DNA of 64,000 nucleotides from DASSUW01 sp963730535 (GTDB lineage Bacteria > Actinomycetota > Thermoleophilia > Solirubrobacterales > Solirubrobacteraceae): positions 248,001-312,000 of the forward strand of contig CAVSRU010000005.1 of assembly GCA_963730535.1 (NCBI GenBank). Direction: 5' to 3'. How positions within the stretch are numbered: position 1 is the first letter of the stretch; every line of letters starts with the position of its first letter. Shown here in pieces: positions 24,486 to 33,345 of this stretch. The translations under genes and the position numbers were made by a program. Under the pieces are notes generated by a model, which saw only the letters and a list, made by a program, of their open reading frames with translations, searched no databases and was not told the DNA's origin.

Positions 24486-25637
24486 CTCGCCCGCCTCCTC
24501 CGGCGCCACCGCGAAGCCGTCGCTCTCGCCCAGCGCGCCGGTCATGTGCGAGCCCTGGCGCTCGGTCGGCGTCGCCTCCAGCACGCCATCGGCGCCCGGC
24601 CGGAGGGCCGCGGTGAGGAACGTCGTGCGCCCGTCCGAGGCCCGCGCCGGCGCGGTCAGGCGCCCCGCCTCGAGCCGCGGCCGCGCGTCCGCCTCGCCCT
24701 GCAGGCGCCGCAGCGCCGGCTCGATGAACACGCAGAAGCCGACGATCGTCGACAACGGGTTGCCGGGCAGGCCGAAGACCAGCGCCCGGCCGCGCCGCCC
24801 GAACCACAGCGGCTTTCCCGGCTTGATCCGCACGCGCCAGAAGACCTCCTCGACGCCGGCGGCCTCGAACGCCGGCCGTACGTGGTCGTGCGGGCCGACC
24901 GACACCCCGCCGGAGACCACCAGGACGTCACCGCCGAGCCCGGCCGCCACCGCCTCGTCGGTCGCCGCGCGGTCGTCACCGACCACGCCGTGGTCGACCA
25001 CCCGCGCCCCCGCCCGGGCGGCAAGCAGCCGGATCATCAGCCCGTTCGACTCGTGGATGCGCCCGGGCTCGGGCGGCGCGCCGACCGGGAGCAGCTCGCT
25101 GCCCGTCACGATCACGTCGAGCCGCGGGCGGCGATGCACGCATACCTCGCCGACACCGGCCGACGCGAGCGCCGAGATCCGCGGCAGCGTCAGGACAGCG
25201 CCGGCCGGCGCCAGCTCGGCGCCGGCGCGCAGGTCCTCGCCGCGCACGCGGACATGCGTGCCGGGCGGGAGCGAGCGGTCCGGCGCCACGGCGCCGTCGC
25301 GCTCGACCGCCAGCTCCGACTGGAGCACGGCGTCGGCGCCCGGCGGCAGGGCCGCCCCGGTCGACACGGGCGCCGCCGTGCCGGGCTCGAGCGCCGCGGT
25401 GGCGACCTCGCCGGCCGCCACCCCGGCGGTGAGCCGCAGGGCGACGCCCGGGGCGGTGTCCGCGGCCCGCACGGCGAAGCCGTCCATCGCCGAGCGGTCG
25501 AACGGCGGCAGGTCGACGGCGGCGTGCGCCGGCTCGGCGGCCACGCGGCCCGCGGCGTCGGCGAGCCCCACGCCCTCGCTCTCCAGCGGCGCGATCCCCT
25601 CGAGCACGAGCTCGAGCGCCTGCTCGACCGAGATCAT
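24444..25637 (-). CDS. moeA: Molybdopterin molybdenumtransferase MoeA
   Basis: Inserts molybdate into adenylylated molybdopterin, the last general step of cofactor synthesis. The 397-residue protein has the MoeA N-terminal PPFDRSAMDGFAV, VSTGAALPPGADAV, the MoCF-binding VVSGGVSVGPHDHV, and IKPGKPLWFG and GLPGNPLSTIVGF in the C-terminal half. The ATG at 25637 overlaps the moaA stop (ATGA). Third gene of moaC-moaA-moeA. Length is normal. The neighbouring molybdoenzyme genes give the obvious context. Confidence 0.95.
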   Translation of the reverse strand: MISVEQALELVLEGIAPLESEGVGLADAAGRVAAEPAHAAVDLPPFDRSAMDGFAVRAADTAPGVALRLTAGVAAGEVATAALEPGTAAPVSTGAALPPGADAVLQSELAVERDGAVAPDRSLPPGTHVRVRGEDLRAGAELAPAGAVLTLPRISALASAGVGEVCVHRRPRLDVIVTGSELLPVGAPPEPGRIHESNGLMIRLLAARAGARVVDHGVVGDDRAATDEAVAAGLGGDVLVVSGGVSVGPHDHVRPAFEAAGVEEVFWRVRIKPGKPLWFGRRGRALVFGLPGNPLSTIVGFCVFIEPALRRLQGEADARPRLEAGRLTAPARASDGRTTFLTAALRPGADGVLEATPTERQGSHMTGALGESDGFAVAPEEAGELPAGAAVDVLRLG

Positions 25638-26623
25638 CCGCCGATGCGTGACATCGTCCGCGCCGGCTGCACGAAGCCCGGGTCGTTCACGTGGTGCTTG
25701 AGCTCCTTGCGCCAGACGGCGTCGCGCACGATGGCCTCGAGCTCGGCGTCCGTCGCCCCCGCCCGCAGCGGCTCGCGCAGGTCGGTCTCGGTCAGCGAGA
25801 ACAGGCAGGTGCGCAGCTCGCCCTCGGCGGTCAGGCGGATGCGGTTGCAGTCGCCGCAGAACGGCTCGGAGACGGGGGAGATGAAGCCCATGGACCCGTT
25901 GCCGTCGGCGAACCGGTAGCGCCGCGCGGTGCCGTGCCGCTCGCGGCCGACCGCCTCGAGCGGGTACACCGCGTCGATCATCGCCACGATCTCGGCGTTC
26001 GGCAGCACCTTGTCGCGCGTCCACGCGCGGTCGGCGTCGAGCGGCATGAACTCGATGAAGCGCACCTCGTACGGGTGCTGGCGCGCGAACTCGGCGAAGC
26101 GCAGCACCTCGTCCTCGGTGAAGTCGCGCAGGGCGACGACGTTGACCTTGATCGGGCGCAGCTCCTCGTACGCCTGTGCGGCCTCGAGGCCCTCGAGCAC
26201 CTGGGCGAGCGCGTCGCGGCGGGTGAGCTGGAAGAAGCGGTCGGGCGCCAGCGAGTCGAGCGACACGTTGATCCGCCGCAGCCCGGCGCGCACCAGGTCG
26301 CCGACCTGCCGCGTGAGCAGGTACCCGTTGGTGGTCAGCGACAAGTCGTGCACGTCCTCGATCGCCGAGAGCTGCTCCACCAGCCGCCACAGGTCGCGCC
26401 GCACGAGCGGCTCGCCGCCGGTCAGCCGCACGTCGTGGACGCCCATCGACGCCAGCAGGCGCACGAGCCGAGTGATCTCCTCGTAGCTGAGCAGGGCGTC
26501 GCGCTGCAGCCATGGCAGCCCCTCGGCCGGCATGCAGTACTGGCAGCGGAAGTTGCAGCGGTCGGTGACCGAGATGCGAACGTCGCCGATGGGGCGACCG
26601 TGACCGTCGACGAGGGGTCTCAT
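25634..26623 (-). CDS. moaA: GTP 3',8-cyclase MoaA
   Basis: Radical SAM enzyme converting GTP toward cyclic pyranopterin monophosphate. The first cluster is CNFRCQYC near residues 22-29, with RLTGGEPLVR downstream. The C-terminal [4Fe-4S] site is CGDCNRIRLTAEGELRTC. The chain ends in Gly-Gly, as active MoaA requires. 329 residues is normal. The ATG at 26623 overlaps the moaC stop (ATGA) and the gene overlaps moeA, so the three are translationally coupled. Confidence 0.96.
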   Translation of the reverse strand: MRPLVDGHGRPIGDVRISVTDRCNFRCQYCMPAEGLPWLQRDALLSYEEITRLVRLLASMGVHDVRLTGGEPLVRRDLWRLVEQLSAIEDVHDLSLTTNGYLLTRQVGDLVRAGLRRINVSLDSLAPDRFFQLTRRDALAQVLEGLEAAQAYEELRPIKVNVVALRDFTEDEVLRFAEFARQHPYEVRFIEFMPLDADRAWTRDKVLPNAEIVAMIDAVYPLEAVGRERHGTARRYRFADGNGSMGFISPVSEPFCGDCNRIRLTAEGELRTCLFSLTETDLREPLRAGATDAELEAIVRDAVWRKELKHHVNDPGFVQPARTMSRIGG

Positions 26624-27099
26624 GCGCGGTGGAAGTCCGCCTTCCCGCCGGTCTTGTCGAGCAGCTCGACGCGCTCGATCACGACGCCCGGCTCGATGCC
26701 CTTGACCATGTCGTAGACCGTCAGCGCGGCCACCGAGGCGGCGACCAGCGCCTCCATCTCGACGCCCGTGCGGGCGGTCGTGCGCGCCTCGGTCACCACG
26801 GTCACGGTCCCGGCCTCGGGATCGATCTCGACGTCGGTGTCGGCGTGGGTGAGCGGCAGCGAGTGGGCGAGCGGGATCAGCTCGTCGGTGCGCTTGGCGG
26901 CCTGGATGGCGGCGATCCGCGCGACGGCGGCCACGTCGCCCTTCGGGGTGTCGCCGGCGGCCACCCGCGCCGCCGCGCCCGGCGACATCCGCACCACCGC
27001 GCGCGCCCGGGCGTAGCGCTCCGTAGCGTCCTTCGCGCTCACGTCGACCATCCGAGCGCGCCCCGCCGCGTCGAGGTGCGTGAGAGCTGACCCTTCCAT
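26620..27099 (-). CDS. moaC: Cyclic pyranopterin monophosphate synthase MoaC
   Basis: Converts the MoaA product to cyclic pyranopterin monophosphate. 159 residues, with LTHLDAAGRARMVDVSAKDATER, the KRTDELIPLAHSLPL segment, VVTEARTTARTGVEMEAL and AALTVYDMVKG, all near-invariant in MoaC. First gene of the minus-strand moaC-moaA-moeA operon, divergent from moaD-moaE with a 73-base shared promoter region. Confidence 0.96.
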   Translation of the reverse strand: MEGSALTHLDAAGRARMVDVSAKDATERYARARAVVRMSPGAAARVAAGDTPKGDVAAVARIAAIQAAKRTDELIPLAHSLPLTHADTDVEIDPEAGTVTVVTEARTTARTGVEMEALVAASVAALTVYDMVKGIEPGVVIERVELLDKTGGKADFHRA

Positions 27100-27172
27100 A
27101 CCGACGCATGGTATTGAGCATCCGGCGCGGGCGGCCGATCAACTGGTCATGCGCGCTCGTAGCATCGGCTGC

Positions 27173-27830
27173 ATGCTCGTCTCCGTCCGCCTCTTCGCCG
27201 GCCTGCGCGAGCGCGCCGGGACCGACCGGCTCCAGGTCGAGCTGCCGGAGGGCGCACGGGTGGCCGACGTGCTGGCCGCGATGGCCGCGACGCCGGTCGG
27301 CGAGCTGCGCCCGCGCAGTGCGTCGTGGCCGTCAACCGCGAGTACGCGGCCGCCGACGCGCCCGTCCAGCGCCGGCGACGAGGTGGCGCTCGTGCCGCCC
27401 GTGAGCGGCGGAGCCGGCGCCGTGCGCCACGTGCGCGTGACCGGCCACGCGCTCGACCTCGCCGCCCTGGCCGACGCGGTGCGCGACCCGCGCGCCGGCG
27501 CCGTCGTCGTCTTCGAGGGCGTGACCCGGGAGGTCGCCGAGCTCGAGTACGAGGCCTACGCGGAGATGGCCGAGTCGCAGATCGAGGCGATCGCCGACGA
27601 GGAGGCTGAGCGCCACGGCCTGTGCGCGGTCGCGGTCGAGCACCGCTCCGGCACCGTCGCGCTGTCGCGAGCCGTAGGTCATCGTCGCCGCCTCCGCGCC
27701 GCATCGCGGCGAGGCGTTCGCCGGCGCCCGCGCGATCATCGACCGCGTCAAGGCCGAGGCCCCGATCTGGAAGGTCGAGGTCACCGCCGACGGCCGGCGG
27801 CGCGCCGAGGGCACGCTCCCGTCTACGTGA
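27173..27830 (+). CDS. moaX: MoaD-MoaE fusion (MoaX-like molybdopterin synthase), frame broken
   Basis: Both molybdopterin synthase subunits in one gene. The MoaD part starts LVSVRLFAGLRERAGTDRL and, after two frame breaks near 27310-27370, ends VALVPPVSGG, keeping the C-terminal Gly-Gly. It continues without a stop into MoaE: VRVTGHALDLAALADAV, VVVFEGVTRE and, after a third break near 27670, AIIDRVKAEAPIWKVEV. Mycobacterium MoaX has this same fusion and is cleaved after the glycine pair. The breaks look like base errors, since every family segment is present. Confidence 0.8.
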
Positions 27831-27871
27831 CCCGCCGCACGAGCGGCAGCCGGCTCGGCGTCAAGGGCGAC

Positions 27872-27904
27872 TTCACACATTCCCGACCGGCTTGGTGCTA
27901 AATT
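27872..27904 (+). promoter_or_regulatory. Candidate promoter of the sulfate transport operon
   Basis: An AT-richer island in the 113-base gap before the sulfate-binding protein. A -10-like TAAATT lies at 27899-27904 and a TTCACA-like hexamer at 27872, although the 21-base spacing is long. The Rrf2 regulator encoded at the operon end would plausibly bind here. Weak evidence; position chosen by base composition. Confidence 0.3.
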
Positions 27905-27943
27905 GCCGCGGGCAAGCTCACTAACTCGATGGAGATTGTGTTG

Positions 27944-29016
27944 ATGACCAGACGCCTGACCACCCTCGCCCTGCTCGCGCTCGTGCCAGTCGTGGCCGCG
28001 GGCTGCGGCGGCCCGGCCGAGGAGGGTTCCAGCGCGGGCGCCTCGGAGGGCGGCGGCGCGCAGCTCTCGCTCGTCGCCTACTCGACGCCCAAGGAGGCCT
28101 ACGAGGAGCTGATCCCCGCCTTCCAGAAGACGCCGGCCGGCAAGGGCGTCTCGTTCGACCAGTCCTACGGCGCCTCGGGCGACCAGTCGCGCGCGGTGGC
28201 CAGCCGGCCTCGCCGGCCGACATCGTCGCGCTCTCGCTCGCGCCCGACGTCGACAAGCTCGTCGAGCCCGGCATCGTCGACCCGGACTGGGCCAAGGACG
28301 AGTACGACGGCTTCGTGACCAACTCGGTCGTCGTCTTCGCGGTCCGCAAGGGCAACCCGAAGAACATCCAGACCTGGGACGACCTCGTCAAGGACGGCGT
28401 CGAGGTCATCACGCCGAACCCGTTCACGTCGGGCGGCGCGCAAGTGGAACCTGATGGCGGCCTACGGCGCGCAGATCGAGCAGGGCAAGTCCGAGCGAGG
28501 AGGCGCTCGACTTCCTGCAGCAGGTCCTGCGCGAACACGCCGGTGCAGGACAAGTCGGCGCGCGAGGCGCTGCAGACGTTCGCCGGCGGCAAGGGCGACG
28601 TCCTGCTCGCGTACGAGAACGAGGCGATCACCGCCCAGAAGGCGGGCGATCGACCTCGACTACGTCGTCCCCGACGCAGACGATCCTGATCGAGAACCCG
28701 GTGCCGCGGTCACGACCGAGTCCGAGAACCCGGAGCAGGCCAAGGCGTTCGTCGACTGGCTCCGCACGCCGGAGGCGCAGCAGATCTACGCCGAGAAGGG
28801 CTACCGCTCGATCCTCGCCGACCTGGTCGACGAGAAGAAGTATCCCGACGCCGCCGGACGCTGTTCGAGATCGACAAGTTCGGCGGCTGGGCCAAGGTCA
28901 ACGACGAGTTCTTCGACCCGGAGAACGGCTCGGTGGCGAAGATCGAGCGCGACCTGGGGGTCTCCACTGCCGAGCTGACGCGCAGCTGCCGCGGCGCGGC
29001 TGCCGCGCCGCCGTAG
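27944..29016 (+). CDS. Sulfate ABC transporter substrate-binding lipoprotein, frame broken
   Basis: Periplasmic-type sulfate receptor (Sbp/CysP family) anchored by a lipobox VVAAGC after the signal peptide. Recognisable segments in order across several frames: STPKEAYEELIPAFQKT, SYGASGDQSRAV, PADIVALSLAPDVDKLV, NPFTSGGA followed by WNLMAAYGAQ, GDVLLAYENEAI, YVVPD and FGGWAKVNDEFF. About ten single-base frame breaks lie between 28200 and 28860. The ATG at 27944 is chosen because GGAG sits 9 bases upstream. Conserved residues are kept throughout, so base errors are likelier than decay. Confidence 0.85.
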
Positions 29017-29019
29017 CCG

Positions 29020-29812
29020 CCCGCGAGCAGCCGGCGCGGCCCGCTGGTCATCGGCGGGCCTCGCGTCGCCTGGCTGACGCTGATCGTCCTGATCCCGCTG
29101 GCCGCCGTCGTCGTGCGCTCGCTCGACGGCGGCCTCGGCCGCGTTCTGGGACGCGCGTCACCGCACCCCAGGCGGTGGCGGCGATCCGGCTCACGCTCGA
29201 TCGCCTCGCTCGATCGTCGCGGCGATCGACGCCGTGATGGGCACGCTGATCGCGTGGGTGCTCGTGCGCGACGAGTTCCCGCGGCAAGCGGATCGTCAAC
29301 GCGCTGATCGACCTGCCGTTCGCGCTGCCGACGATCGTCGCCGGCCTGACGCTGCTCGCGCTCTACGGGCCGAACGGGCCCGGTCGGCATCAACGTGGCC
29401 TACACGCGCGTGGCGGTCGTGCTCGCGCTGCTGTTCGTGACGCTGCCGTTCGTCGTGCGCGCCGTGCAGCCGGTGCTGATGGGGCTCGAGCGCGAGGCCG
29501 AGGAGGCCGCCGAGTCGCTCGGCGCCGGCCAGCTCACGATCTTCCGCCGCATCATCCTCCCGGCGCTGCGGCCGGCGATGCTGGCCGGCGTCGGCGCTGG
29601 CCTTCGGGCGGGCGATCGGGGAGTTCGGCTCGATCGTGCTCATCAGCGGCAACCTGCCGTACAAGACCGAGGTCGCCTCCGTGTTCGTCTACGGGCAGAT
29701 CGAGAGCGGCAACACGACGGGCGCCGCCGCGGTGTCCGTGCTCCTGCTCTTCGTGGCCTTCGTGGTCCTGCTCGGCATCTCGTTCGTCGCCCGGCGAGGG
29801 GAGGGGCGATGA
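29020..29812 (+). CDS. cysT: Sulfate ABC transporter permease CysT, frame broken
   Basis: Inner-membrane permease with partner CysW. Segments seen: AWLTLIVLIPLAAVVVRSL, GTLIAWVLVRDEFP, IDLPFALPTIVAGLTLLALYGP, the EAA loop REAEEAAESLGAGQLTIFRR, FGSIVLISGNLPYKTEV and the final FVARRGEG. Single-base breaks occur near 29143, 29158, 29193, 29216, 29284, 29380 and 29600. The start codon is not clear because of the breaks; the boundary given is approximate. The stop overlaps the cysW ATG (ATGA). Confidence 0.82.
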
Positions 29813-30588
29813 GCCGGCATCGCGCTCCGCTCGCGTCGCGCTGGGCTATCTCGCCGCGCTGCTCGTGTCCCGGTCGGGATGGTCTTCTACCGCGCGTTCG
29901 AGCACGGCTTCGGCACGGCCTGGGACGCGGTGACGACGCCGCCTGCCCAGCACGCGTTCTTCCTCACGATCATCGTCACGCTCATCGCGGTGCCGCTCAA
30001 CGCGATCTTCGGCGTGCTGACCGCGCTGGCTGCTCGCGCGCTACGACTTCCGCGGCAAGCGCGTGCTCGACGTGCTGGTCGACCTGCCGTTCGCGGTCTC
30101 GCCGGTCGTCGTCGGCCTCGCGCTCATCCTCGTCTGGGGGCGCGACGGCTGGCTCCCGTCGACCGAGCGTGATCTTCTCCACGCCCGGGCATCGTGCTGG
30201 CCACGATCTTCGTCTCGCTCCCGTTCGTCGTGCGCGAGGTGCGTGCCGGTGCTCGAGGAGGAGGGCACCGACCAGGAGCAGGCGGCGGCCACGCTCGGCG
30301 CGCGCGGCTGGCAGGTGTTCTGGCGCATCACGCTGCCGACCATCCGCTGGGGCCTGACCTACGGCGTGATCCTCTCCACCGCCCGCGCGCTCGGCGAGTT
30401 CGGCGCCGTCGCCGTGGTATCCGGCAAGATCCAGGGCCGTACCGAGACGCTGACCCTGTATGTCGAGGATCGCTTCCAGTCGCTGGACCTCACCGGCGCC
30501 TACGCCGCCGGCGTGGTGCTGGCGCTCCTGGCGCGTCGGCGTGCTGGCCATCATGACCCTGCTGCAACGACGACACGGAAGGATCTGA
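29809..30588 (+). CDS. cysW: Sulfate ABC transporter permease CysW, frame broken
   Basis: Second permease of the sulfate importer. Segments: GMVFYRAFEHGFGTAWDAV, LTIIVTLIAVPLNAIFGVLTA, VLVDLPFAVSPVVVGLALI, EEEGTDQEQAAATLGARGWQVFWRITLP (EAA loop) and ALGEFGAVAVVSGKIQGRT, characteristic of CysW. Frame breaks lie near 29840, 29870, 30030, 30170, 30188, 30242 and 30533. It starts at the ATG overlapping the cysT stop and ends one base before the cysA start. Confidence 0.83.
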
Positions 30589-30589
30589 G

Positions 30590-31564
30590 GTGGCCATCGA
30601 GGCCCGCGAACATCTCCAAGCGCTTCGGCGACTACCAGTCGCGCTCGACGATGTCAGCGTCGCGTCCCCGAGGGCTCGCTGACCGCTCTGCTCGGCCCGT
30701 CGGGCAGCGGGAAGCGCACGCTGCTGCGCGTGATCGCGGGGCTCGAGGCGCCCGACTCCGGCACCGTGCTGATCGAGGGCGAGGACGTGACTCGGCGCCC
30801 GGCCCGCACGCGCGAGGTCGGCTTCGTCTTCCAGCACTACGCCGCGTTCAAGCACATGACGGTGCGCCGACAACGTGGCCTTCGGGATGACCGTGCGCAA
30901 GCGCCCGAAGGACCAGGTGCGCGGCGCGGGTCCGCGAGCTGCTCGAGCTCGTCGGCCTCGCGCATCTCGGCAAGCGCTACCCGTCGCAGCTGTCCGGCGG
31001 CCAGCGCCAGCGGATGGCGCTCGCGCGGGCGCTGGCGGTCGAGCCGCGGGTGCTGCTCCTCGACGAGCCGTTCGGCGCGCTCGACGCCCGCGTGCGCGAG
31101 GAGCTGCGCGCCTGGCTGCGCCGCCTGCACGACGAGGTGCACGTCACGACGATCTTCGTGACGCACGACCAGGAGGAGGCGATGGAGATCGCCGAGCAGA
31201 TCGTGGTCGTCAACGAGGGGCGGATCGAGCAGTCGGCGTCGCCGGCGCAGATCTACGACGAGCCGGCCACGCCGTTCGTGATGTCGTTCGTCGGGCCGGT
31301 CACCCGGGTCGGCGACCGGCTCGTGCGGCCGCACGACGTGCAGGTGCTCACCGAGCCCGACGGGTCCGGGGAGCAGGCCGTGGTCACGCGCATCGCGCGG
31401 CTCGGCTTCGAGGTCCGCGCTCGAGCTGCTCCCGCCCGAGGGCGAGCCGCTGTCCGCCCAGCTCTCCCGCGCCGAGTTCGAGCAGCTCGAGATCGCCGAG
31501 GGCCAGATCGTGCACATCCGCGGTCGACCCGACGGGCGTCACGAAGGAGCCCGTAAGCTCGTGA
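30590..31564 (+). CDS. cysA: Sulfate/thiosulfate ABC transporter ATPase CysA, frame broken
   Basis: ATPase energising sulfate uptake. Walker A reads GPSGSGKRT, with Arg where Ser or Thr is expected. This would disable the protein if real. VFQHYAAFKHMTV (Q-loop), LSGGQRQRMALARALAVEP, LLLDEPFGALD and FVTHDQEEAME are intact, and a TOBE-like C-terminus follows. Frame breaks occur near 30606, 30640-30670, 30867, 30920, 31420 and 31524. The GTG start is one base after cysW; the stop is followed directly by the Rrf2 gene. Confidence 0.87.
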
Positions 31565-31565
31565 C

Positions 31566-32024
31566 GTGCGCGTCTCCGCCAAGACCGACTACGCGATCCG
31601 CGCCGTCCTAGAGCTGGCCGCCGCCGAGGACGAGCGGCCGGTCAAGGGCGAGCGGATCGCGACCGCCCAGGGGATCCCGCTCCGCTTCCTGGAGAACATC
31701 CTCATGCAGGTCCGCCACGCGGGCCTGGTCGAGAGCCGCCGGGGCGCCGACGGCGGCTACCGGCTGGCGCGCCCGCCGGAGGAGATCACGCTCGCCGACG
31801 TCATCCGCGCCATCGACGGCCCGCTCGCCGGCGTCAGCGGGGTGCGCCCCGAGTCGCTCGACTTCGAAGGCGTCGCCGAGCCGATGCGAGACGTCTGGAT
31901 CGCCGTCCGCGCGTCGCTGCGCTCCGTGCTCGAGCAGGTGTCGCTGGCCGACGTGATCGCCGGCCAGCTCCCTTCGCACGTCCGCGAGCTGCTCGCCGAC
32001 GACGAGGCCTGGCTGCCCCACTGA
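31566..32024 (+). CDS. Rrf2-family transcriptional regulator
   Basis: A 152-residue winged-helix regulator: MRVSAKTDYAIRAVLELA at the start, then FLENILMQVRHAGLVESRRGADGGYRLARPPEEITLADVIRAIDGPLA. It lacks the Cys triad of IscR/NsrR, so it is more like the cysteine-metabolism repressor CymR. The GTG at 31566 is one base after the cysA stop, placing it in the sulfate operon it probably controls. Unlike the preceding genes, its frame is intact. Confidence 0.9.
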   Translation: MRVSAKTDYAIRAVLELAAAEDERPVKGERIATAQGIPLRFLENILMQVRHAGLVESRRGADGGYRLARPPEEITLADVIRAIDGPLAGVSGVRPESLDFEGVAEPMRDVWIAVRASLRSVLEQVSLADVIAGQLPSHVRELLADDEAWLPH

Positions 32025-32071
32025 CACGGGCGACGGAGCACGAGTCGCCGCGAAGTCCCTAGTGTGCTGAG

Positions 32072-32761
32072 GGAGGAGGCGATGCGTGTGGGAGCAGGGG
32101 ACGGGGCTTTGTAGGCGGGGCGGAACGCGCTGGGGAGATCGTTGCGTGGCGGAGCATTTGCGTTTCGCATGATGGCGTGGTGCGGCGGGAGCGGTGACGG
32201 GGAGCCTACGCGATCGAACGCGAGTACGAGGACGTGGCCGCGGTCGCGGATGGGCGGGGCCGGGGACGGCCGTGCTCGGCCATTCTACGGTGGGATCTGC
32301 GCGCTCGAGGGGCGCGCACCGACGACATCGCGAAGCTCGTCCTCTACGAGCGGAGGGATTCCTCGCGTCCCGCCGAGGTGTCCACCGGTTGCAGGGGCTG
32401 ATGCGGCGAGCGCGACGAGTTGGTCGCGTTCTTCATGCGGGAGGTGGCGGGGGTCACCGATCAGCAGGTGGAGGCGATGCGGCGCTTCCGCATGGGAGGC
32501 GTGGCTCGACGTCGCGCACCATCCAGGGAGGAGCGGGCAGCGGTGAGTACCGCTTCGATGCAGGACGCGTGCGGGGCGTCGGCGTGCCGACCTGCTGCTG
32601 GAGGGAGGGACAGCGCCGCGCCGTTCAAGGCGGCCGAGGCAGGCCCTCCGCGACGCGCTGCCGGCGGTGCCGGACCGCCGTGCTGCGCGGGGCAGCGGCA
32701 CACCGCGATGGACACCGCCCCGGAGCTATTCCTCTCCGAGGTGCTGGGCTTCCTCGCGTGA
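32072..32761 (+). pseudogene. Alpha/beta hydrolase, heavily disrupted
   Basis: No intact frame, but pieces in order match a standard alpha/beta hydrolase: a VAEHF-like stretch near 32150, AIEREYEDVAAVADG, a VLGHS / GGICALE nucleophile-elbow remnant near 32270, DDIAKLVLYE, DELVAFFMREVAGVTDQQVEAMRRF and, near the end, APELFLSEVLGFLA. The frame changes at least six times between 32190 and 32650, and the first 60 residues are barely recognisable. Either decay or very poor sequence. The stop overlaps the next GTG. Confidence 0.65.
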
Positions 32762-33335
32762 CGCTTGCGGTCGCCGACCAGGGTGTCCGGCTGGAGTTCT
32801 CCTTCGCGGACCTCATGCGCTACCACGGACCGGGGTCGCCGGGCGGGGTGCGCATGCGTACAAGGCGCTCGAACGGGCCTGCCGCTGCTGGCGCCGGACG
32901 GCGTGCCCGAACGGCGCGCGATCACGGTCCGCACCGCCTTCGGCGGCCCCGGGGCGCGCGACGCGTTCGAGCTGGTCCTCCGCGCGGTGACCGGTGAGCG
33001 CTACGCGGTCGACCTCACGCTGGCCCGCCCCGAGCGCGGACGAGCAGCCGAGCGCTTCGTCTTCGTGCCGGACCGGGACCGGGAGGTGACGCTCGCGGTG
33101 CGGGACGGGTTTGTCACGTGACGAGTTCATCGACCTCGTGCGAACCGATCCGCGCACGCGCGAGCAGGAGAGGCGGCTCACCATCCTCAAGGCCGAGATG
33201 GCCGAGCGCGTGATGGCCGCACCCGCGGACGCCGTCTACTCCGCTCGCGACAACGTTCCCGATCTGACGTCGGACGCAGGCCGACGGTTTCTCACGCGTG
33301 AGCGGGGTACCGAACCCACACCACCGATGGCCTAG
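32758..33335 (+). CDS. FmdE-like small protein, frame broken
   Basis: About 190 residues if the breaks are repaired. Pieces: VTLAVADQGVRLEFSFADLM, YHGPGSPGG, AYKALERA, FGGPGARDAFELVLRAVTGERYAVDL and DEFIDLVRTDPRTREQERRL. The layout of a HG-PG segment, an AxxAL helix and a GxxDAxxxVTG loop recalls FmdE-family proteins, but the metal-binding cysteines are absent, so the match is tentative. Frame breaks lie near 32855, 32885 and 33117. The GTG overlaps the hydrolase stop. Confidence 0.5.
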
Positions 33336-33345
33336 GGAGGCCCCC

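Noticed and set aside
27944..31564. Molybdate transporter (modABC) instead of sulfate
   Set aside because: The receptor and permease segments, two distinct permeases (CysT and CysW type) and the Rrf2 regulator fit sulfate; ModB systems have one permease.
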